Source of the DNA: Actinospica durhamensis
Lineage (GTDB): Bacteria; Actinomycetota; Actinomycetes; Streptomycetales; Catenulisporaceae
Direction: 5' to 3'
DNA length: 43,385 nucleotides
NCBI RefSeq assembly: GCF_018139695.1
Contig: NZ_JAGSOG010000040.1
Coordinates: forward strand, 1 to 43,385
Program-made: the position numbers and the translations under genes
Shown here: in pieces, positions 24,143 through 32,651 of the stretch
How the letters are laid out: each line of letters opens with the position of its first letter
How positions within the stretch are numbered: position 1 is the first letter of the stretch
The notes under the pieces: generated by a model
The model's input: the letters and a program-made list of their open reading frames with translations, nothing else
What the model was told of the DNA's origin: nothing
Databases searched by the model: none

Positions 24143-27100
24143 ATGAGAATTCCCAGACAGTTGCGCTGGACGGCTGTGGCGGCAGCCCTCGCGGTGGCGA
24201 CCGCGGCCGGCGTCGAGGCGCTCGGCTCCGGCGGCGGCACCGCGGCCGCGGCCAGCATTCTGCAGACCTATGCCGCCGCGTGCCCCAGCGCGGACGTGGT
24301 CGCGCCCGCCTTCGGCAGCAACCTGATCGAGAACGCCGGCGCCGAGGACTACACCGCCGTCACCGCGTTCGGCGAGCCCGCCACCGACACGCAGTCCGTG
24401 CCCGACTGCTGGACCGCCACGTCCCCGATGAGCGCGCCCGGCGCCGTCCTGGAGTCGGCCTCCTCCTCGGGCGTGGCCGGCGCGACCGGCAGCCGCACCT
24501 TCTACGGCGGCTACGACTACGACTCCCCGCAGGTCTCGATCGTGGGCGTGACCACCACCGCCACGCAGCTGATCGATGTCAGCTCCCTGAACGCCGACGG
24601 CGGCGCGTACACCTTCACCGGCGAGGTCGGCGGCTACACCACCCAGACCGACTACGCCACGGTGACCGCGAACTTCGAGAACGCCGACGGCACCTCGCTC
24701 GGCACGGCCACCCTCGGCCCGGTGGCCCCGGCCCTGCGGGGCAGCGTCACCAGCCTGATCCCGCAGGCGGCGACGGGCACGGTTCCGGCCGGCACCAAGC
24801 AGATCCTGGTCACCATCGACTCCACCGGAGTCAGCGCCGGCTACGGGATCGACGGCCGCGCCGACAACCTGAACCTGACCATCGCCGCGAGCGGGTCCGG
24901 CCAGAGCTACGCCGCGCCCTGCCCGTCCGCGGACGCGGTGACCCCCGCCCTGAACACCAACCTGATCGAGAACCCGGGAGCCGAGGACTACACCGCGGCC
25001 ACGGACCTCGGCGCGCCCGCCGGTGACACCCAGACCGTCGCGGACTGCTGGTCGAGTTCTTCCCCGCTCACCGCCCCGGACGGCACCCAGGAGTCGGCCG
25101 CCTCCAGCTACCCGGGCGTCACCGGCAGCCGGGACTTCTACGGCGGCACCAACCCGAGCACCGTCGCGGTGGCGGGCGTGGTCACCACCGGCAGCCAGCT
25201 GATCGATGTGAGCGCGCTCAAGGCCGGCGGGCAGCCGTTCAAGCTGACCGGTGACGTCGGCGGCTACTCGACCCAGAGCGACTACGCCGTGGTCCAGGCC
25301 ACCTTCGAGGACGCGGACGGCGCGAGCCTCGGCACCGCCGAGATCGGCCCGGCCACCGCGGCCGACCGCGGCAGCGTCTCCGAACTGCTGCCGGACGGCG
25401 ACTACGGCACCGTTCCCACCGGCACCGCGAAGGTCCTGGTCACCATCATCACCCAGGCGATCAACGCCGGCGCCAACAGCGACGGCACCGCGGACAACCT
25501 GAACCTGACCATCGGTCAGAGCGCCACCGGCCAGAACTACACCGCGCCCTGCCCGGCCGCGGACGTGGTCACCCCGGCGCTCGATGGCAACCTGATCGAG
25601 AACGGCGGCGCCGAGGACTACACGGCGGCCACCGCGCTCGGCGCCCCGATCGGCGACGACCAGACCATCGCGGACTGCTGGACCAGCAGCTCGCCGCTCA
25701 GCCCGCAGGACGGCACCCAGGAGTCGCGCACGTCCACCTACCCGGGCGTGACCGGCAGCCGGGTGTTCTACGGCGGCACCAACCCCAGCACCGTCTCCAT
25801 CCCGGGCATCGCCACCACCGGCACCCAGACGATCGACCTGAGCTCGCTGGCGGTGGACGGCCAGCCGTTCGAGCTGTCCGGCTCGCTCGGCGGCTACTCG
25901 ACTCAGAGCGACTACGCGACCGTCTCGGCCACGTTCAAGGACGCCCAGGGGAACACGCTGAGCACGGCGGCCATCGGCCCGGTCACCGCGGCCCAGCGCA
26001 ACAACATCAGTAGCCTGATCCCGCAGGCCTGGTACGGCGACGTTCCGGCCGGCGCGAAGTCGGTGCTGGTGACGATCAGCACGGTCGGCGTCAGCAGCGG
26101 CGCCAACAGCGACGGCACCGCGGACAACCTGAGCCTGACCATCGGCTCCAGCGCGGTCCCGGCCGGCCCGGTGCTGCAGACGATGCAGTACTCCTCGGTG
26201 GGCGAGGACGCCGGCACGCACGTGGACCCGGGCAGCGGCGCCGTCGTGGCCAACGTGGTGCCCGGCTCGCTCTACCGTCCGGTGGGCATCTCCGCGGCCG
26301 ACGGCTCGGTGTACGTGTCGAACACCGGTGACAACGTGCTGGCCCGGCTGCAGAACGGCGCCACCTCGGTCATCGGCGGTTCGCTCGAGGCCGACGGCGA
26401 GGCGGGCGACGGCGGAAAGGCCGTCGACGCCACGCTCTACCAGCCCGCCGGCAGCGCGCTCGACGCGGCCGGCGATGTGTTCCTGGCCGACGCCGGGGAC
26501 AACGTGATCCGCGAGATCACCCCGGACGGCGTGATCCACCGCTTCGCCGGCAGCGGCGTGGCGGGGGACCAGAAGACCGGCTCCGCGGTCAAGGGCGTGG
26601 AACTCGACCACCCCGAGGCCGTCGCGGTCAACGCGTCCGGCGACGTCTACGTCTCGGACACCTACAACAACCGCGTGCTCGAGTTCTCCCCCAAGGGCGC
26701 GCTGCTGCAGGTGATCGGCACCGGCCACGCCGGTTGCGCCGGTGACGGCAGGGCATCGCAGTCCGCGCAGCTCAACCAGCCGACCGGGCTCGCCCTCGAC
26801 GCCCAGGGCAACCTCTACATCGCGGACTCCGGCAACAACCTGATCCGCCGGGTGGACGCGAAGACCGGGCGTATCAGCACCGTGGCGGGCGACTACGCCG
26901 CGGCCCAGGCGAACGACGGCCTCGGCGGATTCTCCGGCGACGGCGGACCGGCCACCGCGGCCCAGCTCAACGACCCGCAGGGGATCGCGCTGGACGGCGC
27001 CGGCGACCTGTTCATCGCGGACACCTTCAACAACGCGATCCGCGAGGTCACCCCGGCCGGAACCATCAGCACCGTGGTCAACGCGACCGCCACCCAGGGC

Positions 27101-27280
27101 GGCGAGACCAGCGGCGCCGCCCCGACCGCCTCCGAGCTCAACACGCCAGAGGCCGTCGCGGTGGACCCGTCCACGGACCTGCTCTACATCGCCGACACGC
27201 GCAACAGCGCGGTGGCCGAGGTGCTCGGCCTGGCCCGGCCCGGCAGCGCCGCGGGCCCGACGGCCCCGTCAGGGTCCTGA
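24143..27280 (+). CDS. Secreted protein with three large internal repeats and a six-bladed NHL propeller
   Basis: From the ATG at 24143 the protein has 1045 aa; the in-frame ATG at 24134 is an alternative. The signal peptide is RIPRQLRWTAVAAALAVAT, ending near residue 37. Residues 42-254, 255-464 and 465-672 are three copies of one domain, each beginning YxAxCPxAD, with NLIENxGAEDYTA, DCW and a VTGSRxFYGG block (ATGSRTFYGG in the first copy). Each unit has two Cys (near its start and in DCW) that could form a disulfide. About residues 690-1030 contain six NHL blades with patterns such as LNQPTGLALDAQGNLYIADSGN. The protein is extracellular, probably for ligand or surface binding. It is followed 26 bp later by a phospholipase C gene and is probably co-transcribed with it. 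Confidence 0.82.
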   Translation: MRIPRQLRWTAVAAALAVATAAGVEALGSGGGTAAAASILQTYAAACPSADVVAPAFGSNLIENAGAEDYTAVTAFGEPATDTQSVPDCWTATSPMSAPGAVLESASSSGVAGATGSRTFYGGYDYDSPQVSIVGVTTTATQLIDVSSLNADGGAYTFTGEVGGYTTQTDYATVTANFENADGTSLGTATLGPVAPALRGSVTSLIPQAATGTVPAGTKQILVTIDSTGVSAGYGIDGRADNLNLTIAASGSGQSYAAPCPSADAVTPALNTNLIENPGAEDYTAATDLGAPAGDTQTVADCWSSSSPLTAPDGTQESAASSYPGVTGSRDFYGGTNPSTVAVAGVVTTGSQLIDVSALKAGGQPFKLTGDVGGYSTQSDYAVVQATFEDADGASLGTAEIGPATAADRGSVSELLPDGDYGTVPTGTAKVLVTIITQAINAGANSDGTADNLNLTIGQSATGQNYTAPCPAADVVTPALDGNLIENGGAEDYTAATALGAPIGDDQTIADCWTSSSPLSPQDGTQESRTSTYPGVTGSRVFYGGTNPSTVSIPGIATTGTQTIDLSSLAVDGQPFELSGSLGGYSTQSDYATVSATFKDAQGNTLSTAAIGPVTAAQRNNISSLIPQAWYGDVPAGAKSVLVTISTVGVSSGANSDGTADNLSLTIGSSAVPAGPVLQTMQYSSVGEDAGTHVDPGSGAVVANVVPGSLYRPVGISAADGSVYVSNTGDNVLARLQNGATSVIGGSLEADGEAGDGGKAVDATLYQPAGSALDAAGDVFLADAGDNVIREITPDGVIHRFAGSGVAGDQKTGSAVKGVELDHPEAVAVNASGDVYVSDTYNNRVLEFSPKGALLQVIGTGHAGCAGDGRASQSAQLNQPTGLALDAQGNLYIADSGNNLIRRVDAKTGRISTVAGDYAAAQANDGLGGFSGDGGPATAAQLNDPQGIALDGAGDLFIADTFNNAIREVTPAGTISTVVNATATQGGETSGAAPTASELNTPEAVAVDPSTDLLYIADTRNSAVAEVLGLARPGSAAGPTAPSGS
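24266..26158 (+). repeat. Three tandem coding repeats of about 630 bp
   Basis: Unit starts are at about 24266, 24905 and 25535, giving periods of 639 and 630 bp. At the protein level units 2 and 3 are clearly closer to each other than to unit 1 (for example both have TNPSTV and GGYSTQSDYA, where unit 1 has YDYDSPQV and GGYTTQTDYA). This suggests a more recent duplication of the second pair. Confidence 0.85.
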
Positions 27281-27306
27281 CAGCGGCCCCCAGGAGGAGA
27301 GAGATC

Positions 27307-28884
27307 ATGAACGACAAGCAGTTTCCGCTGAGCCCGGCCCTGTCCCGCCGCCGCTTCATCACCAGCGCGGCCGCCCTGGCCGGCGCCGCGGGCGCGTCCG
27401 GCGTGCTGCCGGCGAACCTGGCCGCCAAGGCGGCCGGCGCGGCGAACCCGGGCACGGCGAGCCTGTCCCAGATCAAGCACGTCGTGTACGTGATGATGGA
27501 GAACCGGTCCTTCGACCACTACTTCGGCACCTACCCCGGCGCCCGCGGCTTCGACGACAGGACCGCGATCCGGCTGCCGAACGGCAACTCCGTCTTCCAG
27601 CAGCCCGACCCGGCCAACCCGGACGGGTACCTCGAGCCCTTCCACATGTCCACCATCACCACCGGCGCGGCCGCGGTCCCCTCACTCTCGCACGACTGGC
27701 GCGACCAGCACGCGGCGTGGAACCACGGCGCCATGGACGGGTGGCTGACCACCCACCTCGCCTCCGACGGCGAGGTGAACGGCTCGTACACCATGGGCTA
27801 CTTCACCCGCGAGGACATCCCGTTCCACTGGGCGCTGGCCGAGTCCTTCACCCTGCTGGACAACTACCACTGCTCGGTGATGGGCCCGACGGACCCGAAC
27901 CGGCTGGTGTGGATGTCAGGGAACAACGACCCGCAGGGGAAGTACGGCGGCCCGGTGCTCGAGACCGTGACGCCGAACCCGCTCGGCTACCCGACCGCGG
28001 CCGAGACGCTGTACCACGCCGGATACAGCGTCAAGACCTACTTCTCGGGTGCCACCAGCGGCTTCAACGTCTTCGCCTGGTTCGCCAACTTCCAGGGCAC
28101 CGGGCTCGTGCCCGCCGGGCTGTACAACTCGGTGATGACGGGTGACACGCTCTACGGCGACGCCACCCCCGGCGGCGTCGGCGACCCGCTCAGCCCGACC
28201 CTCGCGGCCGACCCGACGCTGGCCTTCGAAGAGGACTGCGCCAACGGCGTGCTGCCCGACGTGAGCTGGCTGTTCATGCCGAGCGCCGCCGACGAGCACC
28301 CGCCGAACCTCCCGGCGGCCGGCGCGCAGTACCTGGCCTCCAAGCTCGAGGCGCTGGCGTCCAACGAGGACCTGTGGAACTCGACCGTGTTCGTGCTCAA
28401 CTACGACGAGAACGACGGGTTCTTCGACCACGTGGTGCCCCCGACCCCGCGCTACGACCAGCACCCCGAGGAGTTCGTGGACCAGGCCTCGCCGAAGGGC
28501 ACGCCGGGCGGCGGCCTGCCGGTCGGCGCCGGGTTCCGGGTCCCGTGCATCATCGTCTCCCCGTGGACCGTGGGCGGCCGGGTCTTCTCCGAGGTCTCCG
28601 ACCACACCTCGGGCCTGCGCCTGATCGAGTCGATCACCAAGGCGGGCGGCCTGTCCGGGCACGGCCCGGTCACCTTCGGCCCGATCAGCACGTGGCGGCG
28701 CGAGACCTTCGGCGACTTCACCGGAGCGCTGCGGCTGAACGAGAAGAAGCCGGCCCCCGGCAACACCCAGTTCGACGCCGACACCACGGCGGCCAACCTG
28801 GCCGCCCAGACCACGGCCGCGGCCCAGCCGATGCCGACCCGCCCCGGTGCCACCCAGTCCCTGCCGCACCAGCTCGGGAAGTGA
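27307..28884 (+). CDS. Tat-exported phospholipase C/acid phosphatase (phosphoesterase family)
   Basis: This 525-aa protein has a very strong ribosome binding site (AGGAGGAGAG). The Tat signal is SRRRFITSAAALAGAAG (residues 13-29). The core begins IKHVVYVMMENRSFDHYFGTYPG, with E65 and N66 in the metal-binding/catalytic block of the phosphoesterase (non-haemolytic PLC/AcpA) family. Later conserved blocks are NYDENDGFFDHVVPPTP and SDHTSGLRLIE. Members hydrolyse phosphatidylcholine and similar phospholipids, or phosphomonoesters, outside the cell. Together with the PAP2 and PI-PLC genes it gives this chromosome segment a phospholipid/phosphate-scavenging character. Confidence 0.9.
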   Translation: MNDKQFPLSPALSRRRFITSAAALAGAAGASGVLPANLAAKAAGAANPGTASLSQIKHVVYVMMENRSFDHYFGTYPGARGFDDRTAIRLPNGNSVFQQPDPANPDGYLEPFHMSTITTGAAAVPSLSHDWRDQHAAWNHGAMDGWLTTHLASDGEVNGSYTMGYFTREDIPFHWALAESFTLLDNYHCSVMGPTDPNRLVWMSGNNDPQGKYGGPVLETVTPNPLGYPTAAETLYHAGYSVKTYFSGATSGFNVFAWFANFQGTGLVPAGLYNSVMTGDTLYGDATPGGVGDPLSPTLAADPTLAFEEDCANGVLPDVSWLFMPSAADEHPPNLPAAGAQYLASKLEALASNEDLWNSTVFVLNYDENDGFFDHVVPPTPRYDQHPEEFVDQASPKGTPGGGLPVGAGFRVPCIIVSPWTVGGRVFSEVSDHTSGLRLIESITKAGGLSGHGPVTFGPISTWRRETFGDFTGALRLNEKKPAPGNTQFDADTTAANLAAQTTAAAQPMPTRPGATQSLPHQLGK

Positions 28885-28898
28885 CCCGCTGAAATACG

Positions 28899-28929
28899 CC
28901 GGGCCGTCCGCGACACGCGGGCGGCCCGG
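28899..28929. terminator. Terminator between convergent phospholipase C and SRAP genes
   Basis: A 13-bp stem (CCGGGCCGTCCGC with GCGGGCGGCCCGG, one G-T pair) and a 5-base loop are followed by TTTCC on the plus strand. It lies 14 bp after the phospholipase stop and 17 bp before the SRAP stop, so it can serve both genes. Confidence 0.8.
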
Positions 28930-28946
28930 TTTCCTCCGGCGGCCGG

Positions 28947-29762
28947 TCAGCGCAGCTCGACCGGCCGGTCCGGCACCTCGAGCGCGGGCTGGATCAGCTG
29001 CGGCCCGTTGTTGCGCACGTTGTTGACCGCCGTGCTCACCGGATCCGCCCGCATCCCGGTCGTGGCCGGCACCAGCAGCTCGCGCAGATCGGTGTCCTCG
29101 GGCGGCTCCGGGTCCAGCCAGGCGTCGTACGCCTCGGCCGGGACGAGCAGCGGCGCCCGGTCGTGGATGCGGCCGGCTTCGTCAGTGGCCTGCGTCGTGA
29201 GCACGGTGGCGCTCCACAGCCAGGCGTCCGGATCCTCGCGCTCACGCTCCGGATCGCGCCAGAGTTCGTAGAGCCCTGCCATGGCCAGCGTGGCGTCGTC
29301 CGGGCGGTGGATGAAGTACGGCTGCTTGTACGGCTTGCCGGCCTTCGCGCCCTTGCCGCCGCCCTCCTCGGCCGCGTCCTCGGCGCCGACCTGCTCCCAC
29401 TCGTAGAACCCGAGGGCCGGCAGGATGCAGCGCCGCTTGGCGAAGGCCTTGCGGAACGAGGGCTTGTCCGGCGCCGTCTCGACCCGCGCGTTGATCAGCC
29501 GGTTGCCGATGGAGGGATCCTTGGCCCAGGACGGCACCAGTCCCCAGCGCAGCATGCGCAGCTGCCGCTCCGGCACCCGCGCGCCCTCGCCGCCCTCCTC
29601 GTCCGTCTCGGCCCGGCGTTCCCGGGTCAGCACGGCCAGGACGGGCTTAGTGGGCGCGACGTTGTAGTCCGGCTCCATCGATCCCTCGACCGTGATCCGG
29701 ACGACGTCGAACTCCTTGGCCAGCTCCCGCGGGCTGTGTACCGCGACATAACGACCACACAT
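28947..29762 (-). CDS. SOS response-associated peptidase (SRAP, YedK/HMCES type)
   Basis: The 271-aa protein begins MCGRY, whose Cys2 becomes the catalytic N-terminal residue after Met removal. Other conserved points are YNVAPTKPV (Asn), RLINARVET, GFYEWEQ (Glu) and GRIHDRAPLLV (His). SRAP proteins crosslink through Cys2 to abasic sites in single-stranded DNA and protect them. A Glu/Gly/Lys-rich insertion after FYEWEQ (AEEGGGKGAKAGK) looks flexible. It lies next to lysS on the same strand; the 98-bp gap suggests separate regulation or a loose operon. Confidence 0.92.
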   Translation of the reverse strand: MCGRYVAVHSPRELAKEFDVVRITVEGSMEPDYNVAPTKPVLAVLTRERRAETDEEGGEGARVPERQLRMLRWGLVPSWAKDPSIGNRLINARVETAPDKPSFRKAFAKRRCILPALGFYEWEQVGAEDAAEEGGGKGAKAGKPYKQPYFIHRPDDATLAMAGLYELWRDPEREREDPDAWLWSATVLTTQATDEAGRIHDRAPLLVPAEAYDAWLDPEPPEDTDLRELLVPATTGMRADPVSTAVNNVRNNGPQLIQPALEVPDRPVELR

Positions 29763-29860
29763 ACCTCCGAGCCTACGGGCGGGCGCGCGAGGTCGCCCGC
29801 CCGCTCGTAAGCACGGGTGGATGCGGCGCGGATGCGGTGCGGCCGTGGAGACCGGCCGGC

Positions 29861-31570
29861 TCAGCCGGCCGCGAGCAGGTCCCGGATGCGCTCGGCACCG
29901 AGCGCGAGCAGCAGCGTGGGCAGCCGGGGGCCGGTGTCGCGGCCCACCAACAGCACGTAGAGCAGGGCGAACAGCTCGCGCTGGGCGACCTTGAGCTCCG
30001 GGCTGGCCGGGGCGTCCAGGCTCAGGCCGGCCTGCAGCTTGGGCACGCCGTAGAGCAGGCTGGTCAGCGCGGGCAGCGACCAGTTCGCGTCCAGGCCGTC
30101 GAGCAGCAGCTTGAGCGCCTCGCGCTGGGTGGGCGTGAGCGCGGCCAGCCGCTCGGCGTCCGGCTCGGCCCGCACGTGCGTGCGCTCCTCGGCCGGGAGA
30201 TAGCCGAGCACCCAGGCCTCGGCCCGGTCCAGCCGGGGCCTGGTCTGGTCGAGGCTCTCCAGCCGTCCCTCGCCGCCCTCGGCCATGTCCCGCAGGATGC
30301 GCAGCATCTGGTGCTCGTCGCCGGTGGTCACGTCCACGACCGAGGCGAGCGTGCGGAACGGCAGCGCCACCGGTGTCGCCGGCAGCGTGTGGCCCGCCGT
30401 GCCGGCGGAACGCGCGTACACGGCCGCCTCCAGCGGGCTCGCCGCGTCGTCCGCGATCTTCCGGCCGAGCGCGTCCCACTCGTCGTAGACGCGGTTGATC
30501 TCCTGGTCGAACGCCACGGTGATGGCCTGGCTGGGCTTGCGCCGCGCGTAGACCCAGCGCAGCAGCGGGGCCTCCAGGATCTCGAGCGCGTCCGCCGGCG
30601 TCGGCGCGCCGCCCTTGGAGCTGCTCATCTTCGCCGAGCCGCTGATCCCGACGAAGGAGTAGCCGAGGTAGGACGGCGGCTGCCCGCCGAAGATCTCGCG
30701 CACCAGCTGCGAGCCGACGGTGAAGCTCGAGCCGGGGGAGGAGTGGTCCACGCCGCCCGCCTCGAAGGTCACGCCCTCGAAGGCCCAGCGCATCGGCCAG
30801 TCGACCTTCCACACCAGCTTGCCCACCCCGCCCACGCGCACGTCCACCGCGTCCGCGTGCCCGCACGCGCAGGTGTAGTCGGCCACGAAGGTCTCCGCGT
30901 CGTACGCGGTGATGGTGGTCAGGTCGCGCTCGCAGGCGGAGCAGTAGGGCTTGAACGGGTAGTAGCTCGCGCCCACCGCGCGGTCGTCGTCGCCCTCGGC
31001 CTCGGACTCGACCTCCTCGCCCTCGGCGTTCACCGGCGCCGCCTTCTTCGCGGTCCGGTACCGCCCGAGCACCGCGTCGATCCGGGCCCGCTCGGTCATG
31101 GCCAGCATGATCTGTTCCCGGTACGCCCCCGCGGCGTACATCGCGGTCTGGCTGATCTCCTCGATCTCCACCCCGAGCGCCCGCAGCGCCGCGCGGAAGG
31201 GCTCCTTGAAGTGCTCGGCCCAGTTCGCGTGCTCCCCGCACGGATCCGGCACCGCCGTCAGCGGCTTGCCCACGTGCTGCGCGAACGACTCCGGGTCCTC
31301 GACCCCCGCCGGGACCTTCCGCAGCCGGTCGTAGTCGTCCCAGGACAGGATGTGCCGGCACTCCAGCCCCCGCCGCCGCAGCTCGTCCGCCACGAAGTGA
31401 GGCACCATCACCTCGCGCAGGTTCCCGAGGTGGATCCGCCCCGACGGGCTGATCCCGGACGCGCACACCAGCGCCGCCCCCGCCCCCCGGCGCTCCGCCT
31501 CGGCGATCACCTGGTCCGCGGCCTCCCGCACCCAGTCACCCTGCTTCGCCGCCTTGGTCGTGCCAGACAC
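29861..31570 (-). CDS. lysS: Class I lysyl-tRNA synthetase
   Basis: From the GTG at 31570 (with AGGAGA 8 bases upstream) the protein has 569 aa. It is the class I, archaeal-type enzyme: the HIGH-like motif is SPSGRIHLGN and the KMSKS loop is KMSSSKGG. A zinc-like four-Cys cluster is present (YCSAC and CACGHAD). The C-terminal half is the helical anticodon-binding domain. It charges tRNA-Lys in the cytoplasm. Some actinomycetes carry this form instead of, or besides, the class II LysRS. A longer frame to 31639 adds 23 residues but lacks a ribosome binding site, so I chose 31570. Confidence 0.93.
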   Translation of the reverse strand: MSGTTKAAKQGDWVREAADQVIAEAERRGAGAALVCASGISPSGRIHLGNLREVMVPHFVADELRRRGLECRHILSWDDYDRLRKVPAGVEDPESFAQHVGKPLTAVPDPCGEHANWAEHFKEPFRAALRALGVEIEEISQTAMYAAGAYREQIMLAMTERARIDAVLGRYRTAKKAAPVNAEGEEVESEAEGDDDRAVGASYYPFKPYCSACERDLTTITAYDAETFVADYTCACGHADAVDVRVGGVGKLVWKVDWPMRWAFEGVTFEAGGVDHSSPGSSFTVGSQLVREIFGGQPPSYLGYSFVGISGSAKMSSSKGGAPTPADALEILEAPLLRWVYARRKPSQAITVAFDQEINRVYDEWDALGRKIADDAASPLEAAVYARSAGTAGHTLPATPVALPFRTLASVVDVTTGDEHQMLRILRDMAEGGEGRLESLDQTRPRLDRAEAWVLGYLPAEERTHVRAEPDAERLAALTPTQREALKLLLDGLDANWSLPALTSLLYGVPKLQAGLSLDAPASPELKVAQRELFALLYVLLVGRDTGPRLPTLLLALGAERIRDLLAAG

Positions 31571-31610
31571 GTGCTGTTCTCCTACCGGGCCGATCAGTGA
31601 GACGTCAGCA

Positions 31611-31629
31611 TGATACGGCGCCCGTATCA
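31611..31629. promoter_or_regulatory. Palindrome upstream of lysS, operator-like
   Basis: A 19-bp inverted repeat, TGATACGG-CGC-CCGTATCA, with perfect 8-bp arms lies 41 bp upstream of the lysS start and about 80 bp upstream of the NaeI-type gene. The position between divergent genes and the symmetry suggest a regulator binding site. No known motif was recognised. Confidence 0.45.
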
Positions 31630-31709
31630 CCGAAGGCACACTCAGGTGCGCGCCCCCGGCGGTGGGATTTCGGATGCCGCGGCGTCCGCTCAGCGGATAG
31701 GGTCTCCGC

Positions 31710-32648
31710 GTGGCTGACTACTCAGACGGCGTAGAGGCGGGTTCGTGTGACAGCCAGCTGGAAGATGTCGCCGCGGCGCTGTTCGCGCTAGACCCGGACG
31801 GTTCGAAGATCGGCAGCGTACTGCGGAAGACCATCGATGGGCTGCTGGACGGCGAGGAGACCGGCCGCTATCGCTGGGACCAGCTGTACAAGACGGAGAA
31901 GACGCACTGCGGGACCCTGTTCGAGATCAATCTCCAGCGCGCGTTCGATTTCCACGGCGGCGCCGAGCTCGACTACGAGATTGCCGGCATCGACGTCGAC
32001 TGCAAGTTCTCCCAGGACCTCTGGAAGTGGATGATCCCGCCGGAGGCCGTGGGCAAGCTGTGCCTCGTGGTCTGGGCCAGCGACCAGAAGTCCCGCTGGT
32101 GCGCTGGCCTGGTGCGGCCGCACGAGGGCATTCTCACCGGCGGCACGAACCGGGACAGCAAGAGGACCCTCAAGCTCGAGGGGCGCTCGGCGGTACGGCG
32201 CCTGTTCTGGGACATGCTGCTGCCGGAGAACACACTGCTGCACCTGTCGGTGTCGGACCTCGAGGCGATCCTCGGGCAGCCCTCGAGGCAGAAGGGCCTC
32301 GACGAGCTGTTTCGGCGCGTCCAGCGCCGGCTTATCAGCCGAAATGTGGTGGCTACCGTGGCCCGGCAGCGGGACTACATGAAGCGCCTGCGCTACAACG
32401 GCGGCTCGCGCTCGAACTTGCAGCCGGAGGGTATCGTCATTTTCGGCCAGTACAAGAGCCATCAGCGCGCCGCGGCTGACCTGGGACTGGCCGTGCCGCA
32501 GGGCGGCGAATCGATCTCCGCCCGTCTAGCCCGCTATCGACCCGGCTTGCACGGGGACCTGCCGCGGACGAGCCTGGACGGGCAGGACTGGGTGCTGGCC
32601 GGCCCGGCCGACCCGGTTGAGCGCGCCCCGAAACTTCCCCAGGTATAG
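31710..32648 (+). CDS. NaeI-family type IIE restriction endonuclease
   Basis: This 312-aa protein matches NaeI along its whole length as I remember that sequence (LDPDG, LYKTEKTHCGTLFEINL, DYEIAGIDVDCKFS, LVVWASDQKSRW, NVVATVARQRDYMKR, LQPEGIVIFG). Catalytic residues correspond with an offset of two: E72, D88, D97, K99 for NaeI E70, D86, D95, K97. L45 matches NaeI Leu43, the residue whose change to Lys turns NaeI into a topoisomerase, so this should be a nuclease. The N-terminal half is the Endo domain and the C-terminal half the CAP-like Topo domain that binds a second, activating site. The expected site is GCCGGC. It starts at GTG with TAGGGT six bases upstream, suggesting a leaderless mRNA. 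Confidence 0.94.
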   Translation: MADYSDGVEAGSCDSQLEDVAAALFALDPDGSKIGSVLRKTIDGLLDGEETGRYRWDQLYKTEKTHCGTLFEINLQRAFDFHGGAELDYEIAGIDVDCKFSQDLWKWMIPPEAVGKLCLVVWASDQKSRWCAGLVRPHEGILTGGTNRDSKRTLKLEGRSAVRRLFWDMLLPENTLLHLSVSDLEAILGQPSRQKGLDELFRRVQRRLISRNVVATVARQRDYMKRLRYNGGSRSNLQPEGIVIFGQYKSHQRAAADLGLAVPQGGESISARLARYRPGLHGDLPRTSLDGQDWVLAGPADPVERAPKLPQV

Positions 32649-32651
32649 GCA

